Assembly: GCA_964342855.1 (NCBI GenBank)
Contig: CAYFIB010000007.1
Coordinates: 44,704-108,703 of the forward strand
DNA length: 64,000 bases
Direction of reading: 5' to 3'
Source of the DNA: JBCBJX01 sp964342855
Lineage (GTDB): Bacteria; Pseudomonadota; Alphaproteobacteria; Caulobacterales; Parvularculaceae
Part shown: one piece after another, positions 50,003 to 58,572 of the stretch
Layout of the letters: each line of letters begins with the position of its first letter
Position numbering within the stretch: the stretch's first letter is position 1
Notes under the pieces: generated by a model
What the model was told of the DNA's origin: nothing
The model's input: the letters and a program-made list of their open reading frames with translations, nothing else
Database searches by the model: none
Position numbers and translations under genes: made by a program

Positions 50003-52111
50003 TCAGGCGACGGCGGATTGGTCGTCCGCGTCGACGGTCACGGTATTGATGGCCGCAGCGAGATCCGGCATTCGCGTCGGCTTGGCGACGCAGGCGTCGA
50101 AACCCATGACCTTGTAAGATTCCGTCTGTGACTTCAGCGCGTTCGCCGTGAACGCGATGATCGGCGTCGCGGCGCGCCCGCTTCCGTTTTCGAAGGAGCG
50201 GATCGCGGTGAGGGCTTCGACGCCGTCCATATTGGGCATCTGAATATCCATCAGCACCACATCGAAGTCGCCGGCCTTGAACGCCTCGACCGCCTGCGCC
50301 CCGTCTTTGGTCACCTCCAGATGCACGCCGTGCGGGGCGAGCAGGCTCTGCAGGACAAGGCGGTTCACCTCGTTATCGTCCGCCGCCAGAATGCGCAGAT
50401 CGCTCTTGGCGAGCCGGTTCGCCGCCGGCATGTCTTTCGATGCGGAGGCCGGTTCGTCTTTTTTCGGCGCCTGCGTCGCCCGCGACGGGATCTCGACGCG
50501 GAAGGTCGTGCCGTCGCCCGGCGTCGACGTGACGGCGATCTCGCCGCCCATGCCTTCCACGAGGCCTTTTACGATGGAGAGCCCGAGGCCCGTGCCGCCG
50601 AAGCGGCGCGTGGTGGAGCTGTCGGCCTGCGCGAACCGGTCGAAGATGCGAGCCGCCTGCTTTTCGGTCATGCCGATGCCCGTGTCCCGCACGGTGACGA
50701 CCAGGCGATTTTTGTCGCTCTCATGTTCTTCGAAACCGACGGCGACTTCCCCGATCGGCGTGAATTTCAGGGCGTTTGAGACGAGATTGTTCAGCACCTG
50801 CAGAATGCGGTGTTCGTCGCCGACCCGCCATTCCGCGACGCCTTCGGCGATCGTGACGTTGAAATCGACGCCCTTTTCGCGCGCTTTAAGCGTGTGCAGA
50901 CGTTCAATGCGTTCGCCGGCCATGCGCAGGGAGAATGGGGCGTCTTCGAATTCCAGCCCGCCCATCTCAATCTTCGAGAAATCAAGAATGTCGTTGAGGA
51001 TCGTCACAAGCGACTCGCCGCTATCGCGCATGACCTGCAGCATACGGCGCTGTTCGTCGTCCAGATCGGAGCGGGCGAGGGAGTGCGCCATGCCCAAGAC
51101 GCCGTTCATGGGCGTGCGGATTTCATGGCTCATGGTGGCGAGAAATTCGGACTTGGCGGCGTTCGCCGCGCGTTCGGCCTCCTGCGCCGCCAGAAGCGGT
51201 CGGACGAGCAGATTTCGGGTAATCAGTACAAGCACCGCGACAAGCAGTGTGATCGATACGAAGGCGGCGAAGGCGGCGGCGACGCCAAAATCGCGAAGCC
51301 CTGCGTACAGCGCCGAACGATCAAGATGGACCGCCACGTACCAGTCGCGCCCCGGCAGACCATTGATCGGAAAGCGGACAAGATCGTCGCCGAGCGCCTC
51401 GGCGTCGATCAACGACTTCTCCAGCGTCGCCTCCGAACCTTCAATATACCGACGAGGCTCGGCGATGACGTTCCAGCCGCTGTCGACAATGAACACGCGC
51501 CCCAGAACGTTCAGCTCATTGCTTTTCAGGATATCGGTGACGTCGGCGATGTCGATATCGCCGCCGAGAACGCCGATGAGCGCGCCGGATGCGTCATATA
51601 TCGGCGAGGCGATCGTGATGATCTCGTTCCCTGCCGGCGCGCGATAGGCCTCCGTCAGCGCAGTGTCGCCATCTGCAGCCGCTTGTTGGTACCAGCCGCG
51701 CACGCGCGGGTCGAAATCATCTGGGACGAACGCATCCGGACGTACCTCAAAGCGCGCGCTCTCGTAGCCGTAGAAAACGTGGATAAACTCGCCGTGCTCG
51801 ACCATCTGGGAAAACTCTGTTTCCAGACGGCTGTCAGAGAATGCCCGATTGAGCCGCCAGCTCGCGGCCTCGACCTCGGCGCTCTTGCTTTCAAACCAGT
51901 TGCCGACGCCCCACGCGAGCGTGCGGCCGAGCAGGCCGACCTCTTCTTCGATATGCGCGTCCATGCGCGCGCGTTGATCGAGAAAGACCCAGCTGGCGAA
52001 ACCGCCAAGTACGGCGATCACGACGCCGACGGCCGCAAAAATGGAACGTCGCTGCGCCTGCGCCGCCGAGAAGGACTGGCCGCGTACGCCGGTACCGGTG
52101 GTCGAATTCAC
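50003..52111 (-). CDS. Hybrid sensor histidine kinase with periplasmic dCache-type sensor
   Basis: A 702-aa membrane kinase. TM1 is at about residues 17-40 and a dCache-like periplasmic sensor at about 45-270 (RGWYQQAAADGDTALTEAYR; SPIYDASGALIGVLGGDIDI). TM2 is at about 280-305, then HisKA with phospho-His329 in MSHEIRTPMNG, HATPase_c with NNLVSNALKF, DTGIGM and GTGLGLSIVKG, and a receiver domain with Asp622 in MDIQMPNMDG. There is no separate output domain, so it should pass phosphate to an unlinked regulator. I chose GTG at 52111, with GGGAGG seven bases upstream; the ATG 31 codons earlier adds a basic non-membrane extension. It is divergent from the chemoreceptor unit and convergent with yacG. 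Confidence 0.92.
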   Translation of the reverse strand: MNSTTGTGVRGQSFSAAQAQRRSIFAAVGVVIAVLGGFASWVFLDQRARMDAHIEEEVGLLGRTLAWGVGNWFESKSAEVEAASWRLNRAFSDSRLETEFSQMVEHGEFIHVFYGYESARFEVRPDAFVPDDFDPRVRGWYQQAAADGDTALTEAYRAPAGNEIITIASPIYDASGALIGVLGGDIDIADVTDILKSNELNVLGRVFIVDSGWNVIAEPRRYIEGSEATLEKSLIDAEALGDDLVRFPINGLPGRDWYVAVHLDRSALYAGLRDFGVAAAFAAFVSITLLVAVLVLITRNLLVRPLLAAQEAERAANAAKSEFLATMSHEIRTPMNGVLGMAHSLARSDLDDEQRRMLQVMRDSGESLVTILNDILDFSKIEMGGLEFEDAPFSLRMAGERIERLHTLKAREKGVDFNVTIAEGVAEWRVGDEHRILQVLNNLVSNALKFTPIGEVAVGFEEHESDKNRLVVTVRDTGIGMTEKQAARIFDRFAQADSSTTRRFGGTGLGLSIVKGLVEGMGGEIAVTSTPGDGTTFRVEIPSRATQAPKKDEPASASKDMPAANRLAKSDLRILAADDNEVNRLVLQSLLAPHGVHLEVTKDGAQAVEAFKAGDFDVVLMDIQMPNMDGVEALTAIRSFENGSGRAATPIIAFTANALKSQTESYKVMGFDACVAKPTRMPDLAAAINTVTVDADDQSAVA

Positions 52112-52304
52112 GCCGCCGCCTCCCAGACCTCGAAAATGAACCCTCAACTTCGGAGCATGGAGGGCGGATGGTTTCGAAAATCTGAAGAGTTTTTCGCATT
52201 GCATCAGAGGCCACTGCTATGTGGGCCGTCGTCGTTTCAATCAGCGTTGGTTGTTCCTTAATCGGGATGTCGGATGCTGCATGCCGATTGAAGGCTGCGG
52301 ACGC

Positions 52305-52664
52305 ATGCGTAAGCGACTGGTCAAGGCGGGTTCATTGATAGGCCTCGCGGCGGGGTGGATGCTCGCGCTCGCGGCGCCGGTCGTCTTCGCGGCGCCGACC
52401 AGCGACGGGCCGACGGCGGTGATTTTCGGGCCGGGCGTCAGCGCCGATGAGGCCCTCGACATCGTTGCGAGAGCCGGGTTCGCGCCGCTCGAATTCGGAC
52501 CGGGAACGGTGATCATCGCTTCCGCGGGGGACCACGCGGACCACCAGGAACTGAAACGCCGCGCGCTGCTCGTGGTGGATTTCGGCGGCGCGCCGATCTG
52601 CTCCAGTGCGCTGAAGATCAAGACGGCTATTCGTACGGAGACGACTTATGACGACCTCGCTTGA
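52305..52664 (+). CDS. Small secreted protein of unknown function, coupled to a chemoreceptor gene
   Basis: A 119-aa protein with a signal peptide (about residues 1-25, RLVKAGSLIGLAAGWMLALA ending VFA). The mature domain has two short beta-alpha-beta-like segments: TAVIFGPGVSADEALDIVAR and LEFGPGTVIIASAGD. The mature part has two histidines and one cysteine. I recognise no family. Its last 17 bases overlap the start of a methyl-accepting protein gene, so the two should be co-translated and the small protein may be a periplasmic partner of that receptor (inference). The start could also be ATG 52281; GAAGG precedes 52305. Confidence 0.65.
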   Translation: MRKRLVKAGSLIGLAAGWMLALAAPVVFAAPTSDGPTAVIFGPGVSADEALDIVARAGFAPLEFGPGTVIIASAGDHADHQELKRRALLVVDFGGAPICSSALKIKTAIRTETTYDDLA

Positions 52665-54459
52665 TGCACTTCAGAACCTCGCCGCGCGCGTGCTGATCGG
52701 CGCGCTCGCCGCGTTTGTCGTAGTTGCTCCGGCGGCGGCGGTCTTCATCGATCCTGGAAAGGCGCTTCCGGCCGGCCTCATCGCATTGCTCGTCGCGGGC
52801 GGGGCTTTCGGGCTCTATCGTGCCGCGGGCGCGGATTCCACGACGCGCATCGCCATCGGCGCCTCCATGTCAGTCGGCCCGGCGCTCATGCTCTTCGTAT
52901 TCGCCGGGCATCCATGGCAGCTCGACATCCACATGATGTTCTTCGCGACACTCGCAGTGACGGCGATGCTGTGCGATTGGCGAGCGGTTCTGGCCGGGGC
53001 CGCGACGACGGCGGTTCACCACCTGGCTTTCAATTTTGTCGTACCGGCGTTCGTCTTTCCAGACGGCGCGGATTTCGCCCGCGTCGTTCTGCACGCGGTC
53101 ATCGTCGTTGGCGAGACGGGCGCGCTCATTTGGCTCTGTCACAAACTGACGACGACTCTCGCCGCGGCTGACGCGCAGGTCGTCGAGATCGAGCGCCAGA
53201 TCGAAAAAGTCGAGCGTCTCGGCAAAGAGCGCGCGGAGACCGAACGTGTCGCTAAAGAACGCGAACTCGCCGAGCATCGCCGCAAGCTAGAAGAAGATCG
53301 AATCCGGGCCGAACGCGAAGAACGCGAACGCGCCGAACGCGAGGAGGCGGCCGCAGCGGCGCTGGAGGCCGAACGTCGCAAGGTCATGCATGACATGTCC
53401 GACGCGTTTTCATCAGTCGTCAGCTCAGCCAAAAATGGCGACTTCGCTGTTCGCGTGACGCGCACGTTCAACGACGCAGATCTCGACGGACTTGCACAGT
53501 CGCTTAACGACCTCCTGTCCGTCACGGAGCGGAACATCCGCGGCACGGCGGCGGCCGTGAAGGCGATCGCCGCCGCTGATCTGACGCAACGCGCGGAGAA
53601 CAACGCCTCGGGGCTGTTCGGCGATCTCTGCGGCGATGTTAACGCCACGATCGACTTCCTCGACGGGGTCGTTTCCGAGCTTCGTACGTCCTCAATGCGT
53701 TTGGCGGCGTCTACGAAGGAGCTCGGCGGCGGCGCCGACGAGCTCGCCGGCCGCACGATGCGTCAGGCCGCGGCGATTGAAGAGACGAGCGCGTCGCTCG
53801 AGAGCTTCACGACCGCCATGCGCGAGTACGCGACGCAGGCGACCTCGGCGCGCAAAGATGTCGAGGAAATTTCCGGCGCCGCGCAGCGCGGCGGAGAGAC
53901 CATGCGTTCCGCGACGGACGCCATGCGCAAGATCGAAGAATCAACGACCGAAGTCACCGCCATTCTGGAGACAATCGAAGCGATTTCCTTCCAGACGCGG
54001 TTGCTCTCGCTTAACGCTTCCGTTGAGGCCGCGCGCGCCGGTGAAGCGGGGCGCGGGTTCTCGGTCGTTGCGGAAGAGATCCGCACGCTGGCGAACACGA
54101 CGCAGGAAGCGAGCCGGAAAATCCGTGATCTGGTCGAGCGCTCAAACGCCGATGTCGGCGAGGGCGTAGGACGCATCGACGCCGCCCGTCAGGAGATCGA
54201 AGGCGTGCTCGAAGGCATGAGCCGCGTCATCTCGGCGGTCGGCGGCATTGCATCGTCCTGCGATTCCCATGTTGAGACCTTGAACGAAGTCGGGTCCGCC
54301 ATGCGCCAGCTGGACGGCATGACCCAGCAGAACGCGGCCATGGCGGAGGAGACGCAGGCCGCGGCGCAACAGACCAGCGGCCTCGCCGCGACCCTCGACG
54401 ATCTGTGCGGACGGTTCACCACGCGCAACACGGCGTCGAACAAACGGGCGGCTGCTTAA
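52648..54459 (+). CDS. Methyl-accepting chemotaxis protein with polytopic membrane N-terminus
   Basis: A 603-aa receptor. Instead of a periplasmic ligand domain it has about six hydrophobic segments in residues 1-175, with conserved-looking HPWQLDIHMMFFATLAV and TAVHHLAFNFVVPAFVFP histidines. Then come a long, highly charged coiled coil (about 178-245), HAMP-like segments, and the MCP signalling hairpin with the tip ISFQTRLLSLNASVEAARAG and EAGRGFSVVAEEIRTLANTT. The C-terminus lacks a CheR/CheB pentapeptide. It overlaps a small secreted-protein gene. No cheA, cheW or flagellar genes are in the window, so it may join a distant array or another signalling system. Confidence 0.9.
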   Translation: MTTSLDALQNLAARVLIGALAAFVVVAPAAAVFIDPGKALPAGLIALLVAGGAFGLYRAAGADSTTRIAIGASMSVGPALMLFVFAGHPWQLDIHMMFFATLAVTAMLCDWRAVLAGAATTAVHHLAFNFVVPAFVFPDGADFARVVLHAVIVVGETGALIWLCHKLTTTLAAADAQVVEIERQIEKVERLGKERAETERVAKERELAEHRRKLEEDRIRAEREERERAEREEAAAAALEAERRKVMHDMSDAFSSVVSSAKNGDFAVRVTRTFNDADLDGLAQSLNDLLSVTERNIRGTAAAVKAIAAADLTQRAENNASGLFGDLCGDVNATIDFLDGVVSELRTSSMRLAASTKELGGGADELAGRTMRQAAAIEETSASLESFTTAMREYATQATSARKDVEEISGAAQRGGETMRSATDAMRKIEESTTEVTAILETIEAISFQTRLLSLNASVEAARAGEAGRGFSVVAEEIRTLANTTQEASRKIRDLVERSNADVGEGVGRIDAARQEIEGVLEGMSRVISAVGGIASSCDSHVETLNEVGSAMRQLDGMTQQNAAMAEETQAAAQQTSGLAATLDDLCGRFTTRNTASNKRAAA

Positions 54460-54461
54460 GC

Positions 54462-55856
54462 CTATCGATCAGCGAAGCCGAAGGGCGCCGCGGTTCGGCG
54501 ATAGTCGTCCGCGGCGACGGGGCGGCCCATGGGCGGTTCGGCGCGGGCGATGCAGTCTGCGCGGTGGCAGAGCCGACAGGCGACGCCGATGGGCGTCGAT
54601 CGATCAGCCGACAAAGTTGGATCATCCGTATAGATAAGGCGGGAGGCCTGGTCCTGCGCGCAGCCGAGCGCGATGGCGCGCACGACCCGCGCCGCGGCGA
54701 ACGACCCGCCGCCCGCCGTGACCGTTCGCGCGACGGTGAAGAACCGCTCGCCGTCCGGCAATTCCACCCATTGCGCGACCGTTTTACGCGGCGTCTGGAA
54801 GACGTGGTGGACCGACCAGAGCGGGCAGGAGCCGCCATGACGCGCGAAGGGAAAGCCGGCGCCGTCGAGGCGCTTGGAGATGTTCCCGGCCTGATCGACG
54901 CGGATAAAGAAGAACGGCACGCCCTCCGCGCCCGGCTTCTGCAGGGTCGTCAGCCGGTGCGCGGTCTGCTCGAAGCTCGCGCCGAAGCGACGCCCAAGAC
55001 CTTCGACATCGTAGCGCATCTCCTCCGCGGCGGCGAGGAACTCCTTGTACGGCATGATAAGCGCGGCGGCCGCGTAGTTCGCCAGAGCGCGCCGGGCGAG
55101 GCGGCGACCGTTCTCCGCGCTGAATTCGCCTTCGGCGAGGGCGGCGTCGATGGCGTCCGTCAGATCGAGATAGGCGATCTGCAGGGCGAGTTGAAAACTT
55201 CGGCTCGCCGCGTCGAGAGTCTGGTCGAGAGCGATCTCGCTCCGGTGGCGGTCGAGCCGACGCACGGCGCGCGCCATGACGTCGGCAGGGAGGAGCCGGA
55301 CGCCGAGCCCGTGCGTTTTCTCCAGATACTGCGCGAACGATCCCGCTCGGCGCACGGCGCGCGCGGCCGCTTCGGCCTGGGCATCAAGGGCCGGGAAGAA
55401 ATTCCGGCGCGCGGCGAGGAAGCGGCGCGCTTCGGCGACCGGGTCCGGACCGGGGGCGTCCGTTTGGGTTCGGTCGGCGAGGGCGAGCTGGCCTTCCGTG
55501 TAAGCGGTGTGAAGACGCAGGAGCGCCTCGGAAAGGACCGGATAGGCGCCCGCGAAGTCCGCCAGCTCGCCGTCCGGCGGGTCGAGATCGGCGAACAGCG
55601 GGTCGCGCAGCGCCGCGCGCAGGCGCCCGCCCGCTTCCGCGCCGTCATCGCGGGCGAGATCGGCAATGTCGATCCGATAGGTTTCCGCCAGCCGCAGCAG
55701 CATCTCCGCCGTCAGCGGGCGCTGGCTGCGCTCGATGAGAGCGATATAGGACGACGAGACCCCGAGCTCGGCCGCCATCGCCGCCTGCGTGAGGCCGAAA
55801 TCACGGCGCAGCCGACGGAGCCGGGGGCCGATATAAAGGGCGCGATCGCGTGCCAT
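54462..55856 (-). CDS. ScfR/RamB-like XRE regulator of short-chain acid metabolism
   Basis: A 464-aa transcription factor. The N-terminal Cro/CI helix-turn-helix (about residues 10-65: LRRLRRDFGLTQAAMAAELG, SSSYIALIERSQRPLT) is followed by an ImmA/IrrE-like central region (about 150-290) and the C-terminal DUF2083 domain with cysteines in ACRLCHRADC. RamB of Corynebacterium and ScfR-type proteins have this layout and control acetate, glyoxylate-cycle and propionate genes. It is divergent from isocitrate lyase with a 155-bp gap holding two inverted repeats, so aceA is its likely target and it may also regulate itself. Confidence 0.9.
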   Translation of the reverse strand: MARDRALYIGPRLRRLRRDFGLTQAAMAAELGVSSSYIALIERSQRPLTAEMLLRLAETYRIDIADLARDDGAEAGGRLRAALRDPLFADLDPPDGELADFAGAYPVLSEALLRLHTAYTEGQLALADRTQTDAPGPDPVAEARRFLAARRNFFPALDAQAEAAARAVRRAGSFAQYLEKTHGLGVRLLPADVMARAVRRLDRHRSEIALDQTLDAASRSFQLALQIAYLDLTDAIDAALAEGEFSAENGRRLARRALANYAAAALIMPYKEFLAAAEEMRYDVEGLGRRFGASFEQTAHRLTTLQKPGAEGVPFFFIRVDQAGNISKRLDGAGFPFARHGGSCPLWSVHHVFQTPRKTVAQWVELPDGERFFTVARTVTAGGGSFAAARVVRAIALGCAQDQASRLIYTDDPTLSADRSTPIGVACRLCHRADCIARAEPPMGRPVAADDYRRTAAPFGFADR

Positions 55857-55865
55857 GGAGCCTGT

Positions 55866-55905
55866 TTTGTGTAGTGCTGCACAAACTTACAAAACAAAAC
55901 TGTAA
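55866..55905. promoter_or_regulatory. Candidate ScfR/RamB operators between regulator and aceA
   Basis: Two dyads lie within 40 bases: TTTGTG-N8-CACAAA at 55866-55885 and TTACA-N9-TGTAA at 55887-55905, in an AT-rich patch ten bases upstream of the regulator start. RamB sites in Corynebacterium are also AT-rich with TTTGCAAA-like cores. The assignment rests on position and symmetry only. Confidence 0.45.
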
Positions 55906-56011
55906 AAATATACACCTTCACGGAAACCCGTTCGATCTCCACGAAAAATAGAGGCTTTGTGCGTTCCATGAGCCGCCGCCCCGCGGCGCGTCCTGTAAGG
56001 AGAGAGCGCAC

Positions 56012-57604
56012 ATGAGCTACCAGTCGGACATCAACGAAATTTCGCAGCTGATCAAATCCCATGACGGAACCTGGGACGGGATCAGCGCCGAGAGCGTCGC
56101 GCGCATGCGCGCCCAGAACCGCTTCCAGACCGGCCTCGATATCGCCCGCTACACGGCGAAAATCATGCGCGAGGACATGGCGGCCTACGACGCGGACCCG
56201 GCGAACTACACCCAGTCTCTCGGCTGCTGGCACGGCTTTATCGGCCAGCAGAAGATGATCTCCATCAAGAAGCATTTCGGCTCGACGAAGCGCCGCTATC
56301 TTTATCTCTCCGGCTGGATGGTCGCCGCGCTCCGCTCCGATTTCGGTCCGCTGCCGGACCAGTCCATGCACGAGAAAACCTCCGTGCCGGCGCTTATTGA
56401 AGAGCTCTACACGTTCCTCCGTCAGGCCGACGCTCGCGAGCTCGGCATGATGTTCCGCGAGATCGACGCCGCGCGCGCCGCCGGCGACGCCGCGAAGGAA
56501 AAAGAGCTTCTCGCCGCCGTCGAGAACCACCAGACCCATGTCGTTCCGATCATCGCCGATATCGACGCCGGCTTCGGCAACGCCGAGGCGACCTATCTTC
56601 TCGCGAAGAAAATGATCGAAGCGGGCGCCTGCGCCCTGCAGATCGAGAACCAGGTCTCCGATGAAAAGCAGTGCGGCCACCAGGACGGCAAGGTCACCGT
56701 TCCGCACGAAGAGTTCATCGCCAAGGTCCGCGCCTGCCGCTACGCCTTCCTGGAGCTCGGCGTGGAAGACGGCGTCGTCGTCACCCGGACGGACTCGCTC
56801 GGCGCCGGTCTCACCAAACAGATCGCTTTCTCGCGTACGCCGGGCGATATCGGCGATCAGTACAACGCCTTCCTCGATTGCGAAGAAGTGACCGCCGATG
56901 AGCTGTCGCCGTCCGACGTCGTCATCCAGCGGGACGGCAAGCTGATGCGTCCGAAGCGTCTGCCGTCGAACCTCTTCCAGTTCCGCGAAGGCACGGGCGT
57001 CGATCGCTGCGTTCTCGACTCCATCACCTCGCTGCAGAACGGCGCAGACCTTCTCTGGATCGAAACCGAGAAGCCGCACGTGGAGCAGATCGCCGAGATG
57101 ATGGACCGGGTTCGCGAGGTCATCCCGAACGCCAAGCTCGTTTACAACAACTCGCCGTCCTTCAACTGGACGCTGAACTTCCGCCAGCAGGTGTTCGACG
57201 CCTGGAAAGAGGCGGGCAAGGACGTGTCCGGCTTCGATCGCGCGAACCTCATGTCGGTCGAGTACGACGAGACGGACCTCGCCAAGGAAGCCGACGAGAA
57301 GATCCGCACCTTCCAGCGCGACGGTTCGGCCCGCGCCGGCATCTTCCACCACCTCATCACCCTGCCGACCTACCACACGGCGGCGCTGTCGACGGACAAC
57401 CTCGCCAAGCGGTATTTCGGCGAGGAAGCGATGCTCGGCTACGTGAAGAACGTGCAGCGCGAAGAGATCCGTCAGGGGATCGCCTGCGTGAAGCACCAGA
57501 ACATGGCCGGCTCCGATATGGGCGACGACCATAAGGAGTACTTCGCCGGAGAAGCGGCCCTTAAAGCCGCTGGCGAAGACAACACCATGCACCAGTTCGA
57601 CTGA
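56012..57604 (+). CDS. aceA: Isocitrate lyase, long (AceA2/Pseudomonas-type) form
   Basis: Cleaves isocitrate to succinate and glyoxylate in the glyoxylate bypass, allowing growth on acetate and fatty acids. The 530-aa length exceeds the ~430 aa of E. coli AceA and fits the long group. The catalytic loop is KQCGH (Cys221) in place of KKCGH, as usual in that group. Other landmarks are GCWHGFIGQQ, IADIDAGFGN (metal/substrate aspartates) and NSPSFNWTLNF. GGAGAG precedes the ATG by six bases. It is divergent from a ScfR/RamB-like regulator and ends at a strong hairpin terminator. Malate synthase is not in this window. Confidence 0.96.
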   Translation: MSYQSDINEISQLIKSHDGTWDGISAESVARMRAQNRFQTGLDIARYTAKIMREDMAAYDADPANYTQSLGCWHGFIGQQKMISIKKHFGSTKRRYLYLSGWMVAALRSDFGPLPDQSMHEKTSVPALIEELYTFLRQADARELGMMFREIDAARAAGDAAKEKELLAAVENHQTHVVPIIADIDAGFGNAEATYLLAKKMIEAGACALQIENQVSDEKQCGHQDGKVTVPHEEFIAKVRACRYAFLELGVEDGVVVTRTDSLGAGLTKQIAFSRTPGDIGDQYNAFLDCEEVTADELSPSDVVIQRDGKLMRPKRLPSNLFQFREGTGVDRCVLDSITSLQNGADLLWIETEKPHVEQIAEMMDRVREVIPNAKLVYNNSPSFNWTLNFRQQVFDAWKEAGKDVSGFDRANLMSVEYDETDLAKEADEKIRTFQRDGSARAGIFHHLITLPTYHTAALSTDNLAKRYFGEEAMLGYVKNVQREEIRQGIACVKHQNMAGSDMGDDHKEYFAGEAALKAAGEDNTMHQFD

Positions 57605-57630
57605 TCGATCTGACGTATCAACATTCGTGA

Positions 57631-57663
57631 AACGGCGCGCCCTCGGGCGCGCCGTTTTCGTTT
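57631..57663 (+). terminator. Intrinsic terminator of aceA
   Basis: AACGGCGCGCC-CTC-GGGCGCGCCGTT stem followed by TTTTCGTTT, 26 bases after the aceA stop. Confidence 0.88.
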
Positions 57664-57669
57664 GGGCGG

Positions 57670-57708
57670 TTGACGGTCGAAAGCGAGATAATTAGTTATC
57701 AAGATAAC
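57670..57708 (+). promoter_or_regulatory. Promoter and MarR-type operator of the monooxygenase-MarR operon
   Basis: A -35-like TTGACG lies at 57670-57675, with a TAGTTA -10-like box at 57693-57698 at 17-bp spacing. The inverted repeat GTTATC-AA-GATAAC (57695-57708; arms extend to nine bases with one mismatch) overlaps the -10 box and ends 14 bases before the ATG. This is the usual place for repression by a MarR dimer, and a MarR gene is the second gene of the operon. Confidence 0.6.
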
Positions 57709-57722
57709 AAATGAGGTGACCC

Positions 57723-58019
57723 ATGTCGGAGACGCTTTTCCTATTTGCGACCATTACGCCGAAACCGGAGTTTTTCGCTGAGGCGCGGGCGGCGCTCATG
57801 TCAATTCTCCCGGATACGCGGAAGGAAGAGGGCTGCCTTCTGTTCGATCTGCTTGATGACGAAGAAGGCGGCGGCCGCATCTATCTCTGGGAAGAGTGGG
57901 CGAACGACGCCGCGCTGCAGGCGCACTACGCCGAGCCCTACACGCGGGCGGTTTTTGAGAAGTACAAGAACTGGTTGGCGGAACCCGTCGCGATCGTTCG
58001 ATTGAAGAAGGCTGGGTGA
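57723..58019 (+). CDS. Putative quinol monooxygenase (ABM domain)
   Basis: A 98-aa single-domain protein of the antibiotic biosynthesis monooxygenase family: FLFATITPKPEFFAEARAAL, EEGCLLFDLLDDEEGG, YLWEEWANDAALQAHYAEPY. This resembles YgiN-like quinol monooxygenases, which oxidise quinols or related phenolic compounds without a cofactor. GAGGT lies four bases before the ATG. It is the first gene of a pair with a MarR regulator 22 bp downstream, and a palindrome overlaps its promoter, so expression is probably induced by a small aromatic or oxidant ligand. Confidence 0.87.
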   Translation: MSETLFLFATITPKPEFFAEARAALMSILPDTRKEEGCLLFDLLDDEEGGGRIYLWEEWANDAALQAHYAEPYTRAVFEKYKNWLAEPVAIVRLKKAG

Positions 58020-58041
58020 GGCGGGGGCGAAAGGCGCACGG

Positions 58042-58485
58042 ATGTTCTTTCTGAAAGACCTGCCGACCCGACAGATGATCGACGGGTACGCCGCGCGCTA
58101 TCCCGGCGTTGAAAGCGAGATGGTCGGCGAAGCGTTGGCGATGATGCGTCGCGCCAGCCTGCTGATCCGGGAGCTGGAGCGGTATTTCGCTGAACATGAG
58201 CTCTCGCAGATCCGCTTTCTTATCCTCATGGTGATTGATCGGGAGATCGATGGGGACGGCCTGTCTCCGCTGGAGATCGCGACACGGATCGACGTCTCCA
58301 AGCCGGTGACGACCCGCACGCTGAAGGTGTTGGAGGAGAGCGGGCTCATCGGGATCAGCGATAATGTCGATGACGGCCGTTCCAAACGTGTTCGCCTGAC
58401 GCGGTCGGGCCGCGCGAAGCTGAAGCAGGTGTTGCCCGGCTATTTCCAGATGATCATGGCGTTCATGCACGAAGACGGCGACTGA
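58042..58485 (+). CDS. MarR-family transcriptional regulator
   Basis: A 147-aa winged-helix dimeric repressor: HELSQIRFLILMVIDREIDG, LSPLEIATRIDVSKPVTTRT recognition helix, and the wing ISDNVDDGRSKRVRLT with its typical D-x-R-(S/R) pattern. It lies directly after the ABM monooxygenase gene, and a GTTATC-AA-GATAAC operator candidate lies in front of that gene. The pair probably forms an autoregulated operon. No weak frames or breaks are seen, and a strong terminator follows. Confidence 0.92.
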   Translation: MFFLKDLPTRQMIDGYAARYPGVESEMVGEALAMMRRASLLIRELERYFAEHELSQIRFLILMVIDREIDGDGLSPLEIATRIDVSKPVTTRTLKVLEESGLIGISDNVDDGRSKRVRLTRSGRAKLKQVLPGYFQMIMAFMHEDGD

Positions 58486-58517
58486 AGGGCCTCATCGCAG
58501 GGCGCCGTTCTGAAAAC

Positions 58518-58552
58518 AAAAAAGCCGACCGCTGACAGGCGGTCGGCTTTTT
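58518..58552. terminator. Bidirectional terminator between MarR and chemoreceptor genes
   Basis: AAAAGCCGACCGC-TGACAG-GCGGTCGGCTTTTT, with A- and T-runs on both sides, between two convergent genes. Confidence 0.92.
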
Positions 58553-58572
58553 CAGTGCGTGCGAGCCCAAGC

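Noticed and set aside
56666..56680. Loss of the canonical KKCGH motif in isocitrate lyase (KQCGH)
   Set aside because: The long Pseudomonas-type isocitrate lyases normally have KQCGH, so this is a family feature and not a defect.
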